From positions 17,199,501 through 17,263,500 of the forward strand of contig NC_091102.1 of NCBI RefSeq assembly GCF_024713975.1: a stretch of DNA of 64,000 nt, given 5' to 3'. Position numbers and translations under genes: made by a program. This stretch comes from Paralichthys olivaceus (Eukaryota; Chordata; Actinopteri; Pleuronectiformes; Paralichthyidae). The notes under the pieces are model-generated. The model had not been told where the DNA came from. It did not search any database and was given only the letters and a program-made list of their open reading frames with translations. The first letter of the stretch is position 1, and each line of letters opens with the position of its first letter. This document shows, in pieces, positions 26,088 to 38,778 of the stretch.

Positions 26088-26267
26088 TTTATTTCCTATT
26101 TCAAGAACATGCTTTAGCATGGTAGTAGAAGTACTTAGATATCCATACATGCAGAGCCACAGAATGAGAGAGAGTTAATCCATCTACAGGTCTGTGACAG
26201 TGGTTTGTCTGTCCGGGGCTCAGGTAGAGGAAAGGGTTCGGGGAGAGTTTTTCAATTTCATTTTATT
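26088..26267 (-). other. cryba2: Candidate polyadenylation signals of cryba2
   Basis: TTTATT on the + strand (AATAAA on the - strand) occurs at 26262-26267, about 31 bases past the stop codon, and at 26088-26093. Either could end the transcript. The closer one would give a very short 3'UTR, which is usual for crystallin genes. Confidence 0.5.
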
Positions 26268-26297
26268 CAGGCTGGGTCAGGCAGGCCGAGTGGAAGC

Positions 26298-28483
26298 TTA
26301 GTGCTGGATCCTGCGAATGGACTGCACCTGGTTGGTGTGAGCCTGGGTGCTGAACTCATTGTAGTTTCTGTACTCGCCTTGGTGTCTGTCTCTCTCCAGG
26401 ATGTACTGGTAGCCACGGTAACCAGGGAACTGGTAGGCCACCCAGCTGCAGGGAGAGAGACACACAAAGAGATGGGGTAAGTGATAAGGTCAATGTGGGA
26501 TTTTATTTATCCATCCATCCATTCATCCATCTTTTGTCTATAAACAACAGTTTAATGAATTTCCAATTTCAACACTGTTTACAAAAGTAGGAGAAGATTT
26601 GTTTGCTGGAGAAGGTGTAGCCTGTCCAATCAGACTAAGATTTATCATTTTATTTATCTGTATTTTTAATGTTCTCTCCATATTACACCCAGTCAAGATA
26701 GATTGACCTGTTTCAACATGCTCTATTTTACCAGCTCCGAGAATATTTTACAGTAGAATATTTGAAGTGATGAAAAGAAGAGTGGAGATGAAATATACAG
26801 GTCCAAAGTGGACCAATAAACAAAGTTACTTACGCTCCCGAGTTGACTTTGATGGAGGGCACCTCCTTGCTGCACCAGCCCATGGCCTGTAGGGAGGGGT
26901 AGTCGTCGCACATCTCAAACTTGCGGCCCTGGAAGTCCTCACACTCGTACAGGGTCACCTTGCTGTCGCTGTGGTTCTGCAGAGGAAGAGACAGAGCACA
27001 GTTGTGATGGTGCAACAACTGTCAGGGGAGCTGCTGGTGTAGTAGCTCGTATGAACATTTACATGGGAGATAGGAGACCTTCCAAAATGTTGAATGTGGT
27101 AGATCATCCTGGTTTATGAATTGTCAATAAAGTTTATCTGTCATAAATGAAGACCAGAAAAGGTTTGGTTCATGCTGTGCAGCTGGTTTTAAGAGGGTTT
27201 GGCTGATGGGTCATGTGGTAGAGGGAGGGGCAGGGAAGTGTAAGGCAGTTGACAGAGGCAGACTAGATTGGAAAAACATGAGGATGAGGGGAACTTACAG
27301 CGCACTTGATGGGTCTGAAGGAAAGCATGTGCTCGGTTCTGTAGCTGCTGTTTCCACTCCAGGCCTCGTAGCGAGGGTAGTCTCCCTTCTCCAGGATAAA
27401 CTGCTGTCCCTGGAACTCTGGGTACTCATAACCCACCCAACTGGAGGATAGAGGCGAGGATAGACATGTTAAACTTACATGAGCTAAGAGGACATAATGC
27501 CAGAGACATAAATATTGAAGAAGTCCAAAACACCCAGAATCTTGCACTGAATCGTTAAATACAGAGTGCAGCTACATAGAAACTGTCATTCTGGTTAAAC
27601 AATAGAGCCCAACGCCCATGAGTGAAAACAGCACGCAGCTTCTGTTGTCCCTGGGAGCACAAAGCAAACATTAGATCAGCTCCTGCCTCCTCCACTGCTG
27701 CTGCTGCTGCACCCAGGCCTTTTTATCTGATTGTCAGTCAGTCAGACTGTGTGGCTCACAGCCAGCAGCTGCACACAGCCAACTCATATCCCAACAGGGG
27801 TCACACTCGGCTGCATGCACAGACACATGCAAAACGATAAATGCCCAACATGTAATAACACTGTTGGCTGCAGTTTATGGCTTTTTTGAAATTTGGCTTT
27901 GTGGACTTGATGATCAGAGTTGAGTCGTGAATGTTTTAATTAGATGTTTTCAACCAAATAAAATGAGAATCATGAGCTAAATAAACTATGTGGTTTTATT
28001 ACTTTTTGTATGGTTCTGGTTATCTACAGATTTAAAGGAGCAATAAGTATTTTACAAAGCATATGAGCAGGAAATCAGACCAACTTCTCACCTTTGTTAT
28101 GAAGGTAAGAAATTTTTGTTTAAGATAAAGATGCAAAATCTTTAGCATACTTAAAAATCCAAGAATAAATCCTACTATTTTCAAATTTCAAATATGACCT
28201 CATCATAAACTTAACTACTATAAATACAACAAGAGATTTTCACAACACATGGACTAAAAATAAAAGGGGGAGAGAAAAAAAGAAGAGGTAGGAGATCCAG
28301 AGGAACACAAACAATGAGGACTTACGGTCCGTTCTCAACCTTGATGGAGCGGATCTTGATGAAGCCCCTCTCCATGATGTTCTGGCATTCCAGCATGAAC
28401 TCACAGCGCTTGCCCTGGAAGTTCTCCTCCTCCCAGACTGTGATCTTGAACTGGCCCATCTGCTCCATCTGTTGAGTGTTCAT
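26298..28483 (-). CDS. cryba2: Beta-A2 crystallin
   Basis: The coding exons are 28326-28483, 27299-27440, 26834-26976 and 26298-26445, with GT-AG junctions: 591 nt, 196 aa, against about 197 aa in human CRYBA2. Each coding exon carries one Greek-key motif, the standard beta-crystallin layout: [55 protein letters not shown] and [19 protein letters not shown]. The N-terminal arm is short ([11 protein letters not shown]). The start codon follows an acceptor at 28519, so the 5'UTR is split with an upstream untranslated exon. The protein is a structural component of the lens. The beta-A2 assignment rests on arm length, sequence, and position next to fev and miR-375. The paralogue suffix (a or b) is not determined. 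Confidence 0.95.
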
Positions 28484-29379
28484 GGCTGCTGCTTCTCCCT
28501 TTGGGGTTACTCTCTGAAGAGGAAGAAGAGAGAGGGTTTAAAACAATGAAGCCAAAGTAAATATAAAAATAAGAAAATGGTGAGGAAAGTGTATAAAAAC
28601 ATATTTTTATAGAAAATCATCCTGAGTGTCCTCATCCTGATGAGACAGATTCAAGAAACAAGACCTCTGATCCAACAAGCCAATTCCAGTGTCTATAAAA
28701 ATCAACTTCAATCTTTATATTTTAGCATCAAGAAAAAAGATCAATACGATTAATAACATAAAGTCTCTCCCCCCCCACTGTATTTCTGTTAACAGAAGGC
28801 CGATGTTATTGTTCCTTTACTCTGGACAGACATTTCTGTTAAGGTCTCTTTCTCCAAGGTGTCACTATAGAAGTGAAAAATTCCACTCATTCATCATTTT
28901 TCCATTTCTCCACTGCACGGGTTTGTCTCTGTTTCAGTCGAGGAGATTCTGTCAAGCGCGACCTGCCTGTAAATTACACATTGTAACTGTAGCAGCTGTA
29001 CAGAAAACAAATGCCACAACAGCAAACTGCATATTTGTAGGCCATAGCTATAAAAGCAGCCAATAGGAATTCTCTTATTTTCACAATGTTCCATTTCTAA
29101 AGAGTTTCAAACCATCTTCAGTCCAGCTTTTTTGATTTCAAAGCAAAATGTGTTTGCATGATGTTTATAGGCCGCACACAAGCATACCAATGAGGCATCA
29201 TCTTAAAAATAGTAGCAATAAACCGTGTTTTTACTCTCAGCAAATCAATCCTGGTTTAAAGTTATCCACAACAGTCTACATATTAAATATACAGTTTGCA
29301 GCAGCATCTCTGTGGCTGTCAGTACACAGAGCTGTCCCCTGACTGCAGTTTCTCTGAGGCAGTGTGTTGAAATACTTAC

Positions 29380-29450
29380 AGACAGTACTGAGGTGGGACA
29401 GATCCGGTATAATCAATGTCGGGGGAGAGACCCTCGCCTGCGTTTTTATA
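29380..29450 (-). promoter_or_regulatory. cryba2: cryba2 TATA box and untranslated exon 1
   Basis: On the - strand TATAAAAACG lies at 29441-29450. A start site is expected near 29416, and the first exon then runs to a GTAAGT donor (intron from 29379). The matching acceptor is at about 28519-28520, 36 bases before the ATG. A TATA box with a tiny non-coding first exon is typical of beta-crystallin genes. Upstream, TCAGCAGCTGA at 29504-29514 contains Maf-type TGCTGA half-site similarity, and L-Maf/c-Maf control of crystallins is well established. Use of this site is inferred. Confidence 0.7.
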
Positions 29451-30309
29451 GGGCCGGGCCCCCTGGACCCACGCCACTCCATTTGCCCAGCAGCCTTGCA
29501 CACTCAGCAGCTGAACGGCCCAGCTGAATGGGCAGCATTAGCCTCGTGCTTTGTGGAGGCTCCAGAGCACCATTGTCCTCAGAGCCCCAAACTGACTTAG
29601 TCATCAATATGGCAGCCATGCTCAGTGGCAACCTGACCCAGGACTATACAATGGCAACGCACTGACACAACAGTTTGATTGGTGTGGCAGGATAATAGAC
29701 ACATTCTGGGAGCTGATCCCTTCTCTCTCTCTATCACTCTCTGTCCCTCGGCTGTTGGTAAACTGGATCCTGAACTGGAGGTGGGAAAAGGCCCCAAATC
29801 CTTTAGCATAGACCCACACTTAAAGAACATGTGGTTATCCTTGCTTTTTTTTCTCTGGTAGATCTTGGAAGGGTCATTAGGAGGAAGTGCAGTAGGAAAA
29901 TCTTCAGGATTTGTAATGACTCCTGACTAACTGGGAAACTTGGTCTATTCTCATTCATGTCCCCAAACCTCTGGCTACTACATAGTTTTGATTACAGAAA
30001 TATGGAGCATCAGCATCCAAATGGGAGCAAAGACATTGGTGTGCTCTTTAGCTTTGGTTACCCATGCTTCCTACGACAGCAGTACTCCGGATATATTAAG
30101 ATGTATTTGAATGTAGAAGGATCTAGAAGAAGAACCATCAGCTTTGAATATAAATGCATCTTTAAGATGGGAAATTTAAAAAAACTGGATAAAAGGACAA
30201 CCCATATTATTCTACTTGAATCCTAGGTAATTATTTGATCATATAAGTTGTATGTATACTACACTAGATGTTCCTCAGATGTAGAACATTATTACAAATA
30301 GTTAGCTAC

Positions 30310-30470
30310 GCAGCTTCAAAGAGCACACATAACATCCATCCAAAAGAGCACACATAACATCCATCCATTATCCATTATCATCATCATGCCGGAGCCAATC
30401 CCAGCTGACAGGAGGTGGGAAACAGCAAGGACAGGTCATCAGTCCATCAAAGGGCCACAAGTACTATAAA
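30310..30470. repeat. Degenerate dispersed-repeat fragment
   Basis: An exact phrase 'agagcacacataacatccatcca' occurs twice in tandem, then (CCATTAT)-like sequence leads into 'ggagccaatcccagctgacagg ... ggacaggtcatcagtccatcaaagggcca'. That wording is familiar from abundant teleost interspersed repeats ('cccagctg...ggacaggtcgccagtc...agggcca'). The copy is short and decayed. Confidence 0.5.
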
Positions 30471-31543
30471 GAAGTTCAATAACACACAGTGTTAGTCACT
30501 TGATTAACAGACCTGTAATTGCAGAAGCCGCTCCAGCATTGTGTTTTAAATCTTATTGTCAGGGCTTCCAGCTCTGTTTGATTATAGATTTTCCTTTGTT
30601 GTTATATGTTTGGAAACAATGACTGAGGAAGGTCATGTTTTAAATCCTACTCACATTCATGAATTATATAAATCTTTTGTGTGCCCATTCTCTTTCTGTC
30701 TTATTGTTTTTTAGTCTTTGTGTGAAGCCAAATTGAAACACGAATTCTGATACATGTTTTAATTTCTATAATAAATAAAACAGTAATTATAAAGCATATA
30801 ATCAAATGAGCACTGTCAAAATACTCTATCTCTATAGCTATAGAAAATGGTTAACTATTAGTTCTGGAATCAAATAAATTAAAAAATAGCCTTTCCATAT
30901 GTTACTAGTCCTGTTTTATTCTCACTCTGTTATTTCTACTAGCATGTTTTATGATTATTTTTCAGGACATCAGTGTTTAAACAATATCTGGGATGTCGAG
31001 CCACACTTTCCTTCATCATTGGTGACATCTAGTGGCAAAGATATTTATTACATTCACGATGGCAGAGGCCTGTAAATGAGGCCTGTTTAGTTTATCAACA
31101 TAGAAGTGACCTCACATTCACTCTCCAACCTGCTGCTCTGACTTTCTGAGCAGTGGTTGCCGAGAGTTAAAAGTAACATTCAGATGAAAATGAGCACAAC
31201 ATGTTAGAGGGATTGTGTGTACTATTTGTGTGGGTGGGGGGTGGGGATTGAGGGCTCCCACCTGTGGGCACGTGTGAGCTGTTTGCTCTTCTGTTAACCC
31301 ATTCATTGTCCGTGTGTTGTCAACCTGCCTGTCCTCAGAGCAGGTGAGACAACATGCTCATAAAGACACAGATGTCGTATTAGTATGTATTCATGTCACA
31401 AAACCTGAGCAACAAAGTTTGTATACGTACAGTACATACAAATAGGTGTGTGTACATGTAGTCGTGTGTGTTTGTAAATGTATTTGTTTCAAGTTATTTT
31501 ATCTTTCTTCTGCACGTCTGATAAGAAGCTGTTGGTCATTACT

Positions 31544-31577
<34 letters not shown>

Positions 31578-31975
31578 ACATACCTTATTTCCCTGTTAAA
31601 TACAGCCTGGGGAGATTTGCATGTGTCAGGGTACTTGTACAAAGCCAGTTCAGTACTGCTTTGAATCCTTATCTGGCTGTTTGAAAAAAAAATCCATTCA
31701 TTCTTCTTACTGCTCATATTATGATTCAGATACATTACATTTGACCATCAAGTCTATTTGTTAGATTTAAACCCTGGTGTCACCTGCAACAAAATCTTCT
31801 TCGACTCAGATATTAGAAGTCTGTCGTCATGAGTTTATCGTTCGTTTGATACAGTGCCAGGATGACAAATAAAGTATAAAACTCAGGTTGAGATGACAGT
31901 TAAACAGGTAAATACTGTCACTATGTGTATTACTATGTGTAGAGTGAATCAGCTCACATGAAGATAGAGTTTATC

Positions 31976-32039
31976 AGACCCTGTGAGAAATAGCTGATCA
32001 GGAGTTAAGACCCTGTGAGAAATAGCTGATCAGGAGTTA
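31976..32039. repeat. Exact 32-bp tandem duplication
   Basis: The 32-base unit starting agaccctgtgagaaatagct is present twice head to tail with no mismatch (31976-32007 and 32008-32039). Confidence 0.95.
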
Positions 32040-33357
32040 GTCTTCATCTTTTATTCTCGAACCGACTTTGATCCTCCTTAATCACTGCTCCCACATTAGC
32101 TTGTGTTTGGTGCAGGTCAAACGGCTGCCTCTCAGTCGCACTTTGAGGACGTATAGGGATGGTGACTTTTTATCAGTTAGAAAAACAATATAGCGGGAGA
32201 CATTATCTGATTATTGTGCAGCCTGGTTGTGTAACAGCCACAGCGCATTAGATCATGTCATTGGAACTGGGTGCAGCCTGCTGTTCCACATACACATGTT
32301 TATATTCATGTAAATACAGTATGCCATAGGCGGATTACAGTTTTAAGAGTTTCACAAAAGAAAATATTAATCCTGCTGTTCTGAGTGATGAGTCTGTGCT
32401 TTTTATAACCTTCCATTCCATACTGAGTTTGTAAGTTGGAGCTCCCCACTCTCAGCTTCCACACTTCTTTTTGTCAACTGAGCTGTAACTATAGGAGCTG
32501 GTCCAGAGTTAGAAAATAAAGCTACATATAGCTACATTGTAACAAAATGTTTTGTGTAATCAAAATGATATGTACTGTGTCCAGTTCAAATTCTAAAAAA
32601 ATCACAAGAGATCAAACATAGTAATTGTCCTTATTTCTCAAAGCATATAAAGTATGAAACTGATGGAGGATTCAGTAAAATGACATATTTGATATAATAC
32701 ATGTAGTCATTGTATAAATAGGTTGCAGTGCAGGACGGGTGCTAACAACACTGCAAAGAGAGTCTTGTTTTCTGGGTCAGTGAGAGTCATTTGAATAGTC
32801 ATTGACTGCACCTGGACACACACACAAACACACACCATAAATACACATCCACTGACACACACTGAATAAATGACCTCCAGGTGGAAGGTTACCATGGCGA
32901 CTAATCCAGGTAAGGATGATGCGAGCAGGACATCTGCTCGGACCACCTTCATTCACCCCCACTGATCTCTGCACTGACACACAGGCAGCTGGATTTACCT
33001 TCAAGAAACAAAGAGAGAGAAAATGTGGATTATTACTAATTTTCTTTGCTTGTATCTATGACTGGTGAAGACAAACACACACACACACACACACACTGCA
33101 GTTTGCAAGGGATGTTCTGGATAACAGGGTAATCACCTAAAAGGGAAATTTGAGTGTTTAAGTGCGAAATTTACAACACAGGATGCAACATCTTCTGAGC
33201 TCTCAATCTTTTACCAGTAACACTCACATAAGAAAGTCAGAGAGCAAAGGAAAAAGAGTTTGGCCAACCAGGAGTGAGAGCAGGCCTCTGCCATTTGCAT
33301 GAGTCTTCATTATCAGTAACTGTCAGAGGAAACAGTACATAGCCTATGGGCATCACA

Positions 33358-33359
<2 letters not shown>

Positions 33360-33413
<54 letters not shown>
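33360..33413. repeat. (AC)n microsatellite
   Basis: This is an uninterrupted AC dinucleotide tract of about 54 bases. Cys-Val and Thr-His open frames across it are artefacts. Confidence 0.95.
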
Positions 33414-33417
<4 letters not shown>

Positions 33418-36009
33418 CTGGGAAACACTTGCTCCACCATTTACAGCGAACAGTTTGACAGACACCACAAATGTAATCATCTTCCCTGCTGTACAGAGTG
33501 CGATCTTAATGATGCTGATACAGTACGGCCCTGCACAGCAGATCTCAGATAGGGTCACAGCTGGGGCACATGGGAAGAGGCGAGGTTTGTGGTTTCCTGG
33601 TATTCAAGTTGAGACAAGTTTTATTTAAACATTAGCATTTTTTAATCATACGTCCCCCTCTGTCGGTGCTCCTCTCCTTTCTAAAACTTTTTACACAACG
33701 GATGAAAAATGGAGAAGAGTCAAGAATAGCACCAGAAGAGGATGGAACACTCTTCGGGGATAAACACACAACCAAAAGATAGAGCGGTAAAATTATAATA
33801 TGATGAAATTGAATGATGACATAAAGTAAATAGAAAATTACATAAAGAGTTTCTGATGTATAATATAAGCTTTAAAACACTCACCAATATATTTTATATC
33901 GTTATGCTATGTCTCATGTTGCATTGAAAAGCCTACACTAGCATTCAATTTGGGTTTTCCCTCCTGTTCCATGTGTTTCAAATATGGCTCGATGATTCAG
34001 ACTGTTTCCTGAAACAAATGTCCTCATTCAGAACCTTCTGTCACTGACACAGGGAAGAAAAGCAGGTGGTTAAGCCTCCACGACGAATCCTAAACAAATA
34101 ATGTTGCTTCTGGAGCTGCATGGTAAGGGAGGGTGTAGCAGCAGCAGCAGGACCAGTTGGGACAGTCAGTTCAAATTTGAGCGAGGTAACCAGGATACTA
34201 AGGAGTGTGAGTTTTCATCTCCTCTGGCTTTAAACAAATATTGACTAGAGCTTCAAGCAGAGGCAAATAGGCTCTCAGGTAAAGAGAGACATGCAGTACT
34301 GGCTTTGTCATAATGCCTTTTGTGAGGTGATGATGCCTACAGGAGATGTTTTATTGAAATAAAAAAAGAGTGGAGGGAACATGAAGGGCAGCTCGACCAT
34401 GATCTATCTCACTGGCAGGTGGACATGCTTCACTGTGGGGCAACATATTTATCTCACTTCTTTTTTTTATCAGTTTCAAAAAGATCAAAATACCATGGAG
34501 GCACCATTCAAAAATACTTTTAATTGCATAGTTTAATGTGTTTGATTTTCAGCCAAAAAACGAGAAGTCAAAAGTAAAAGCAGCAACTCCTCTTATTTCG
34601 ATGAAGTGTAGAGACAGATTTCAACTGCAAAGAATTTCAAAGGAAGATGGTTTGAACCAAGTCTTTGGTAGATATCTCATTTTTTTCCTCATTTAATTAA
34701 TTAAAAACATTGTGAAAATGTCAAAACAAATTCAAATAGGTAGGTTTATTTTAGTAAGGTAAGATTACATAAACCCTCATCAGTTGTTGGATAAAAAGAA
34801 AGACATCAGTGTTAATTCAGATAAGGAACTTAAAGGCATATGATCTTTAACATAAGAAACAATGAAAGTCATGAATGGTAAAAGCGCAATGTCTGAATAC
34901 TACATCTTATAGCATCCAGATGACAGATGGCCCATATCAGATATCTGCTGTGTGTGAGTGCTTAATGTTTAGTTAATGATTAACATAACCTCCCATTAAG
35001 CCCATCTCTCTGCTCCCCGGTGCTCGCCTACAGCCTCAGTTCATGACGTAGGAGATGGACAGTAATGAATAGGCCCCCAGTGGAAAATACACACTCTCAT
35101 CATGAATGTGCCAATGGGAAAATGATTAGCAAAAATAAAGCTCCACAGGGAGATGCAGCTTATCACCCATATACCATTGTAAATGTCAGTCTCCTCAGCA
35201 GGCTGCCTACGATATGACATCGTCCAGGTGCAGTTCAAATAGGCACATAAATCTAAACAGAGATAGACCTTCACTTGGACACTTTCCCAACGACAGTTAC
35301 AAGTTTATCAGTGGTGATGGTATCATGGGTGAGCTGAGCAGACAGGTTTTTCACAAACATATGGTTTCATGTTTGACTGGCTCACTTTATACGTTTTCAC
35401 TAAAAACAAGATAATACATGTTGGATTGAGGCTGAAACTTCCTGCCTTGATAACATCTCTGAATTCAACTGCTTTGCTCTTTTTACTTTAATCCACAAGC
35501 AAAACATAATCTGCTCAAATGAGTATTTTTAATCAAGTTTTAATGGTCTTTCTTTTCCTGCAGGTGAATGATTGGGACTCCACAAGTCAGGTAACATGTG
35601 GGTCAGAGGCTGCAATGTCTTTCTATGGAGCATTGCGTGAAGCCACCTGTATGCAAATAAGGTCACCTCAGTGAAATGTTCCACACACCTGGAGCAGCAT
35701 ACTGACACTATTGACGCTGTTGTTGAGCTGTCTAATATGGAGAAGACTTCACTGCGCCTGTGCTTTCTTCGAAATGTATTGTATTTGATTTTCATAAAAA
35801 GAATTTGGATCACTGATGTTGGCTGCAACATCTGGCCTCACCTTGCAGACGCCTTTCATTTAAATACACTAAATACCAGTGAGAACAAAGCCCTTGAAAC
35901 TTTCTTTGCTCATCCTTTGTATAGATTAAGGCTTCAAAGTGCTTTAAGGGCAGCGATCGTCTCCCATGACCAAAACCATCTTTGCGCTTTTTTCCAGTTG
36001 CCAACCCGT

Positions 36010-36078
36010 ACCTGCGTAACGCGAGCCGAACGAACAAAACTTCATCTTCAGGTATTGTACGTGAGGCTCAACGTGAAG
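36010..36078 (-). ncRNA. mir375: microRNA miR-375 precursor
   Basis: The - strand at 36017-36038 reads TTTGTTCGTTCGGCTCGCGT followed by TA, which is the fish form of mature miR-375 (3p arm). The upstream arm (cacgttgagcctcacgtaca) pairs with it through GAGCC/GGCTC, ACG/CGT and ACAA/TTGT blocks around a loop of about 16 bases, so a hairpin forms. miR-375 is a deeply conserved regulator enriched in pancreatic endocrine, pituitary and sensory cells. Its position next to cryba2 repeats the human arrangement, where MIR375 lies beside CRYBA2. A 140-codon open frame on the opposite strand across this site has no support. Confidence 0.95.
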
Positions 36079-36290
36079 CAAATACGGACATGAAAAAAAA
36101 GTCACAGAGGCGACCACGGTGAGACAACGCTCCTGGAGACAGAGAGGGAGGGAGAAAGGTGCCCGAGCGCGTAACAGCTGGTTTCTCCGGGTGGTGTCAG
36201 GAAACCTTTGGGAGGAAGATTCAGAAAAGTTAGAACAACAAGTCAAAGTAAAGACAGCGACTCTGAAGCCAATGAAGTGAAACGTATTTA

Positions 36291-36409
36291 ACTTACCTTG
36301 AGAAGATACAAAGAAACAAAAGGTCAACGTGCGCAACCTTAGTCAGGTTTGGCTCAGCTTTTACGCGCACTGAATGTGTGCTTTGTGTGACAGGTATACA
36401 CCTTTTATA
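36291..36409 (-). promoter_or_regulatory. mir375: Putative pri-mir-375 TATA promoter and exon 1 donor
   Basis: On the - strand TATAAAAGG lies at 36401-36409, about 330 bases upstream of the hairpin. Roughly 30 bases on, near 36375, a start site is expected. A good donor, AAG|GTAAGT, lies at 36291-36297. This suggests a short spliced first exon with the hairpin downstream in the intron or next exon. The mammalian miR-375 gene is reported to have its own nearby promoter, which agrees. The start site itself is inferred. Confidence 0.55.
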
Positions 36410-37500
36410 CCTCTACATGCTCCCTGTCTCTCTCTCTCTCTCCACCCCTCCTGCATGAAAAAAAGGGGGGGGGGAGAAAAAGAGAGAGAGTGGATCCTCA
36501 GGGTGCGCACAGACACCTGTCGCACGGTGCGTTGCTCTGATCCAATATTGACATAGAGGGGGGAGGGTGCGTGTGTTGGAGATGCACTCTCTCCCTCTCT
36601 CGCCACACACACACACACACGTTTTTGAATTTTTCTCACCAACCCCTTACCTCCATCCAAAGCCCCATCCCTCTCCTGTGCCAGGCAACGTGTCTGACCT
36701 TTGTGCCTGTTAAAAAAAAAAAGCCTCATTGTAACGTAGCTACCTGTCGACTCAATATGTCCCATTCAACTCCTGCTCGGGCATCATTTCCATATCATAT
36801 ACCTTGCAAATGACTGTGCTGCTGGGTGGATCTGGCTCACCCTGCCCAACAACTCTTTTGGGGGGAAGCTGTGGAATCCCCCTGATGTGGAGGGGAAATG
36901 TTTGAGGTTTAAACTTGATCTGTTACATGAAGTAAAAACATTTAAGCATTTACCAGGAAGAGGGCTAAAGTTTAGAGATGCATCATGGGAAATGTAGGAT
37001 CCTGTTTTTGAAGCATGAATTATAAATACACAGGACTGCAAGTACAGTATATTTTCACATCTCCTGCTTTAGTTTGGATGCTTTTTAAAAATCTGTCTCA
37101 CAATTTTTCAGCAGCACAAGGAAGAGAAGTGAAAATAAAGATAGAATATGAAGACATCTAAATAGAAAGAAATATAATTATTTTACAAACATGTCAAATT
37201 TAGTGAAAACACTTATATCAAATTAAATTGCATATTTTAGGTTATTTCTTAAAATGTTTTAGGAAGGTTAAGAAATTTAAACAAGGATATGATTTGATTG
37301 CATATACATTTCATAAGAGATCAATCAAAACCAACAAAATGTCTGAGAATATTGCACTATTCATTTCAACTGTCACCCAAATGAACAGTATTTGTTCACT
37401 TATTTGATCATTTTATGATTCCTTCAAACAGGAATTTGAATTTGGTCACTGTAAAGTCAGTTTGACAGGTGAGCATCATTTAGCATTAAATATGAAACAA
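36410..37500. other. Intergenic region between mir375 promoter and umps 3' end
   Basis: No gene was recognised. There is a CT-rich block and a G run at about 36430-36480, a short (AC)n at about 36605-36620, and then AT-rich sequence. Confidence 0.55.
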
Positions 37501-37516
37501 TGTTGAAACAATAACT

Positions 37517-38778
37517 TTTATTGAGTTCATTTTACAAAAAAGACACCGCATCTTCTTTTAAGAGACTTAGTGGCATGAAAACCCAAAACTGCAAGCCTGT
37601 AAGAGAGAACACTTCATATATAACCATTAAATGAAGCAGAGTACCACAAACTGTTTTCACTGCATTCCCATTAGTTTCAAATTCACAACTGTGGCGGCCC
37701 CAGATCTCAGTTGGCAAAGACTTTGAAAGGGAGGAGTCAAACTGAAGGCAGTTCTTTCTTGTTTATCAACTTGTCTTTTTTGGAGAGAGTAAATAACCAG
37801 TGGGCAACTTCTTCCAAATGATGTTCTGTGAACTCAGTGATCTGTGAGTCACTTTAGAAATAAATTATTGCCTCAACTACACTTCTGTTGTTAAGCAGCA
37901 TGGACGGCAGTGGAGTTAATTGTATCAGTTGCAGCTTTCTCTTGATTTGTGACTCACAGTAATCAGAGGGAAGAAACTGATCACACAGAATCAAGACTGA
38001 TGGAAAAGCCTGAAATCATATGAAGCAAATGGTTCTTATGAACAGTGATGTGGAAAATACAGCTTCAGCAACTCCATGTACAAAAGATGCTGGATAGTGA
38101 GCTATAAAAACCAAAGCCCCAAATTTCAACGGAAATATAGTACAACCGTTAACTAGGAGTTCCCATCCACACCCTTATTTGTACAACAATATTTGGTGTA
38201 GTATTTAAGCAATTCCACACAAAGCATATACAGGAATTGTGTGCAAAAGATAAAGAAAAGCATCACTGGAATTGGGGATCTTTGTCAAGGGAAAGACACC
38301 TGGATTGATATTTTGGTGCATTTAAGATAAATAGCAATTAAAACAGACTCTTCTATGTTACACACATTCTGTCCTCAATTTGAAGCATTTAACTGAATGT
38401 GGATTAAACCTGGTGAGATGTTCTCTCAGCTGATCAGGTGTCAGGTTGGGTTTTGCAGTGGATGAATTGGAGGGAATCAGGAAAACGTTTAAAGCAGCTT
38501 ATTTAAAGGACAGAACGGAAAAACAGCCTAATTAACAGTAACTCGTCTGATCCCGAACGTCTACAAGGTATGACCTGCAAACAGTCTGCTTGTGAACGAA
38601 CAGGTTATTTTGCATTGAAATTGTATGTTTCCATGTTTCTATGGATACAATCATGTGCACCCGGATCTATGTGGACTATGCAAAATAAATACTCCCAGGT
38701 CATCTGCACAGCTGATTATTAGAATTGTAATTTAAGTTTGACATGGGACGTAACAATGAAGACACTACTTCTGAGCTC
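37517..38778 (-). other. umps: Probable 3'UTR of umps
   Basis: TTTATT on the + strand (AATAAA on the - strand) at 37517-37522 is a candidate signal downstream of the umps stop codon. The interval between has no credible coding frame. The 3'UTR extent of about 1.25 kb is inferred. Confidence 0.5.

Larger units (their letters stand above)
29451..35990. other. Intergenic region between cryba2 and mir375
   Basis: No gene was recognised. Contents seen are a duplicated 'gagcacacataacatccatcc' phrase and a degenerate dispersed-repeat piece at about 30310-30470, an exact 32-bp tandem duplication at 31976-32039, (CA)n at 31549-31574, and a 54-base (AC)n at 33360-33413. The rest is AT-rich with only short, family-less open frames. 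Confidence 0.55.

Noticed and set aside
35671-36093. 140-codon + strand frame across the miR-375 locus
   Set aside because: It has no homology and is antisense to the conserved hairpin, so it is best explained by chance.
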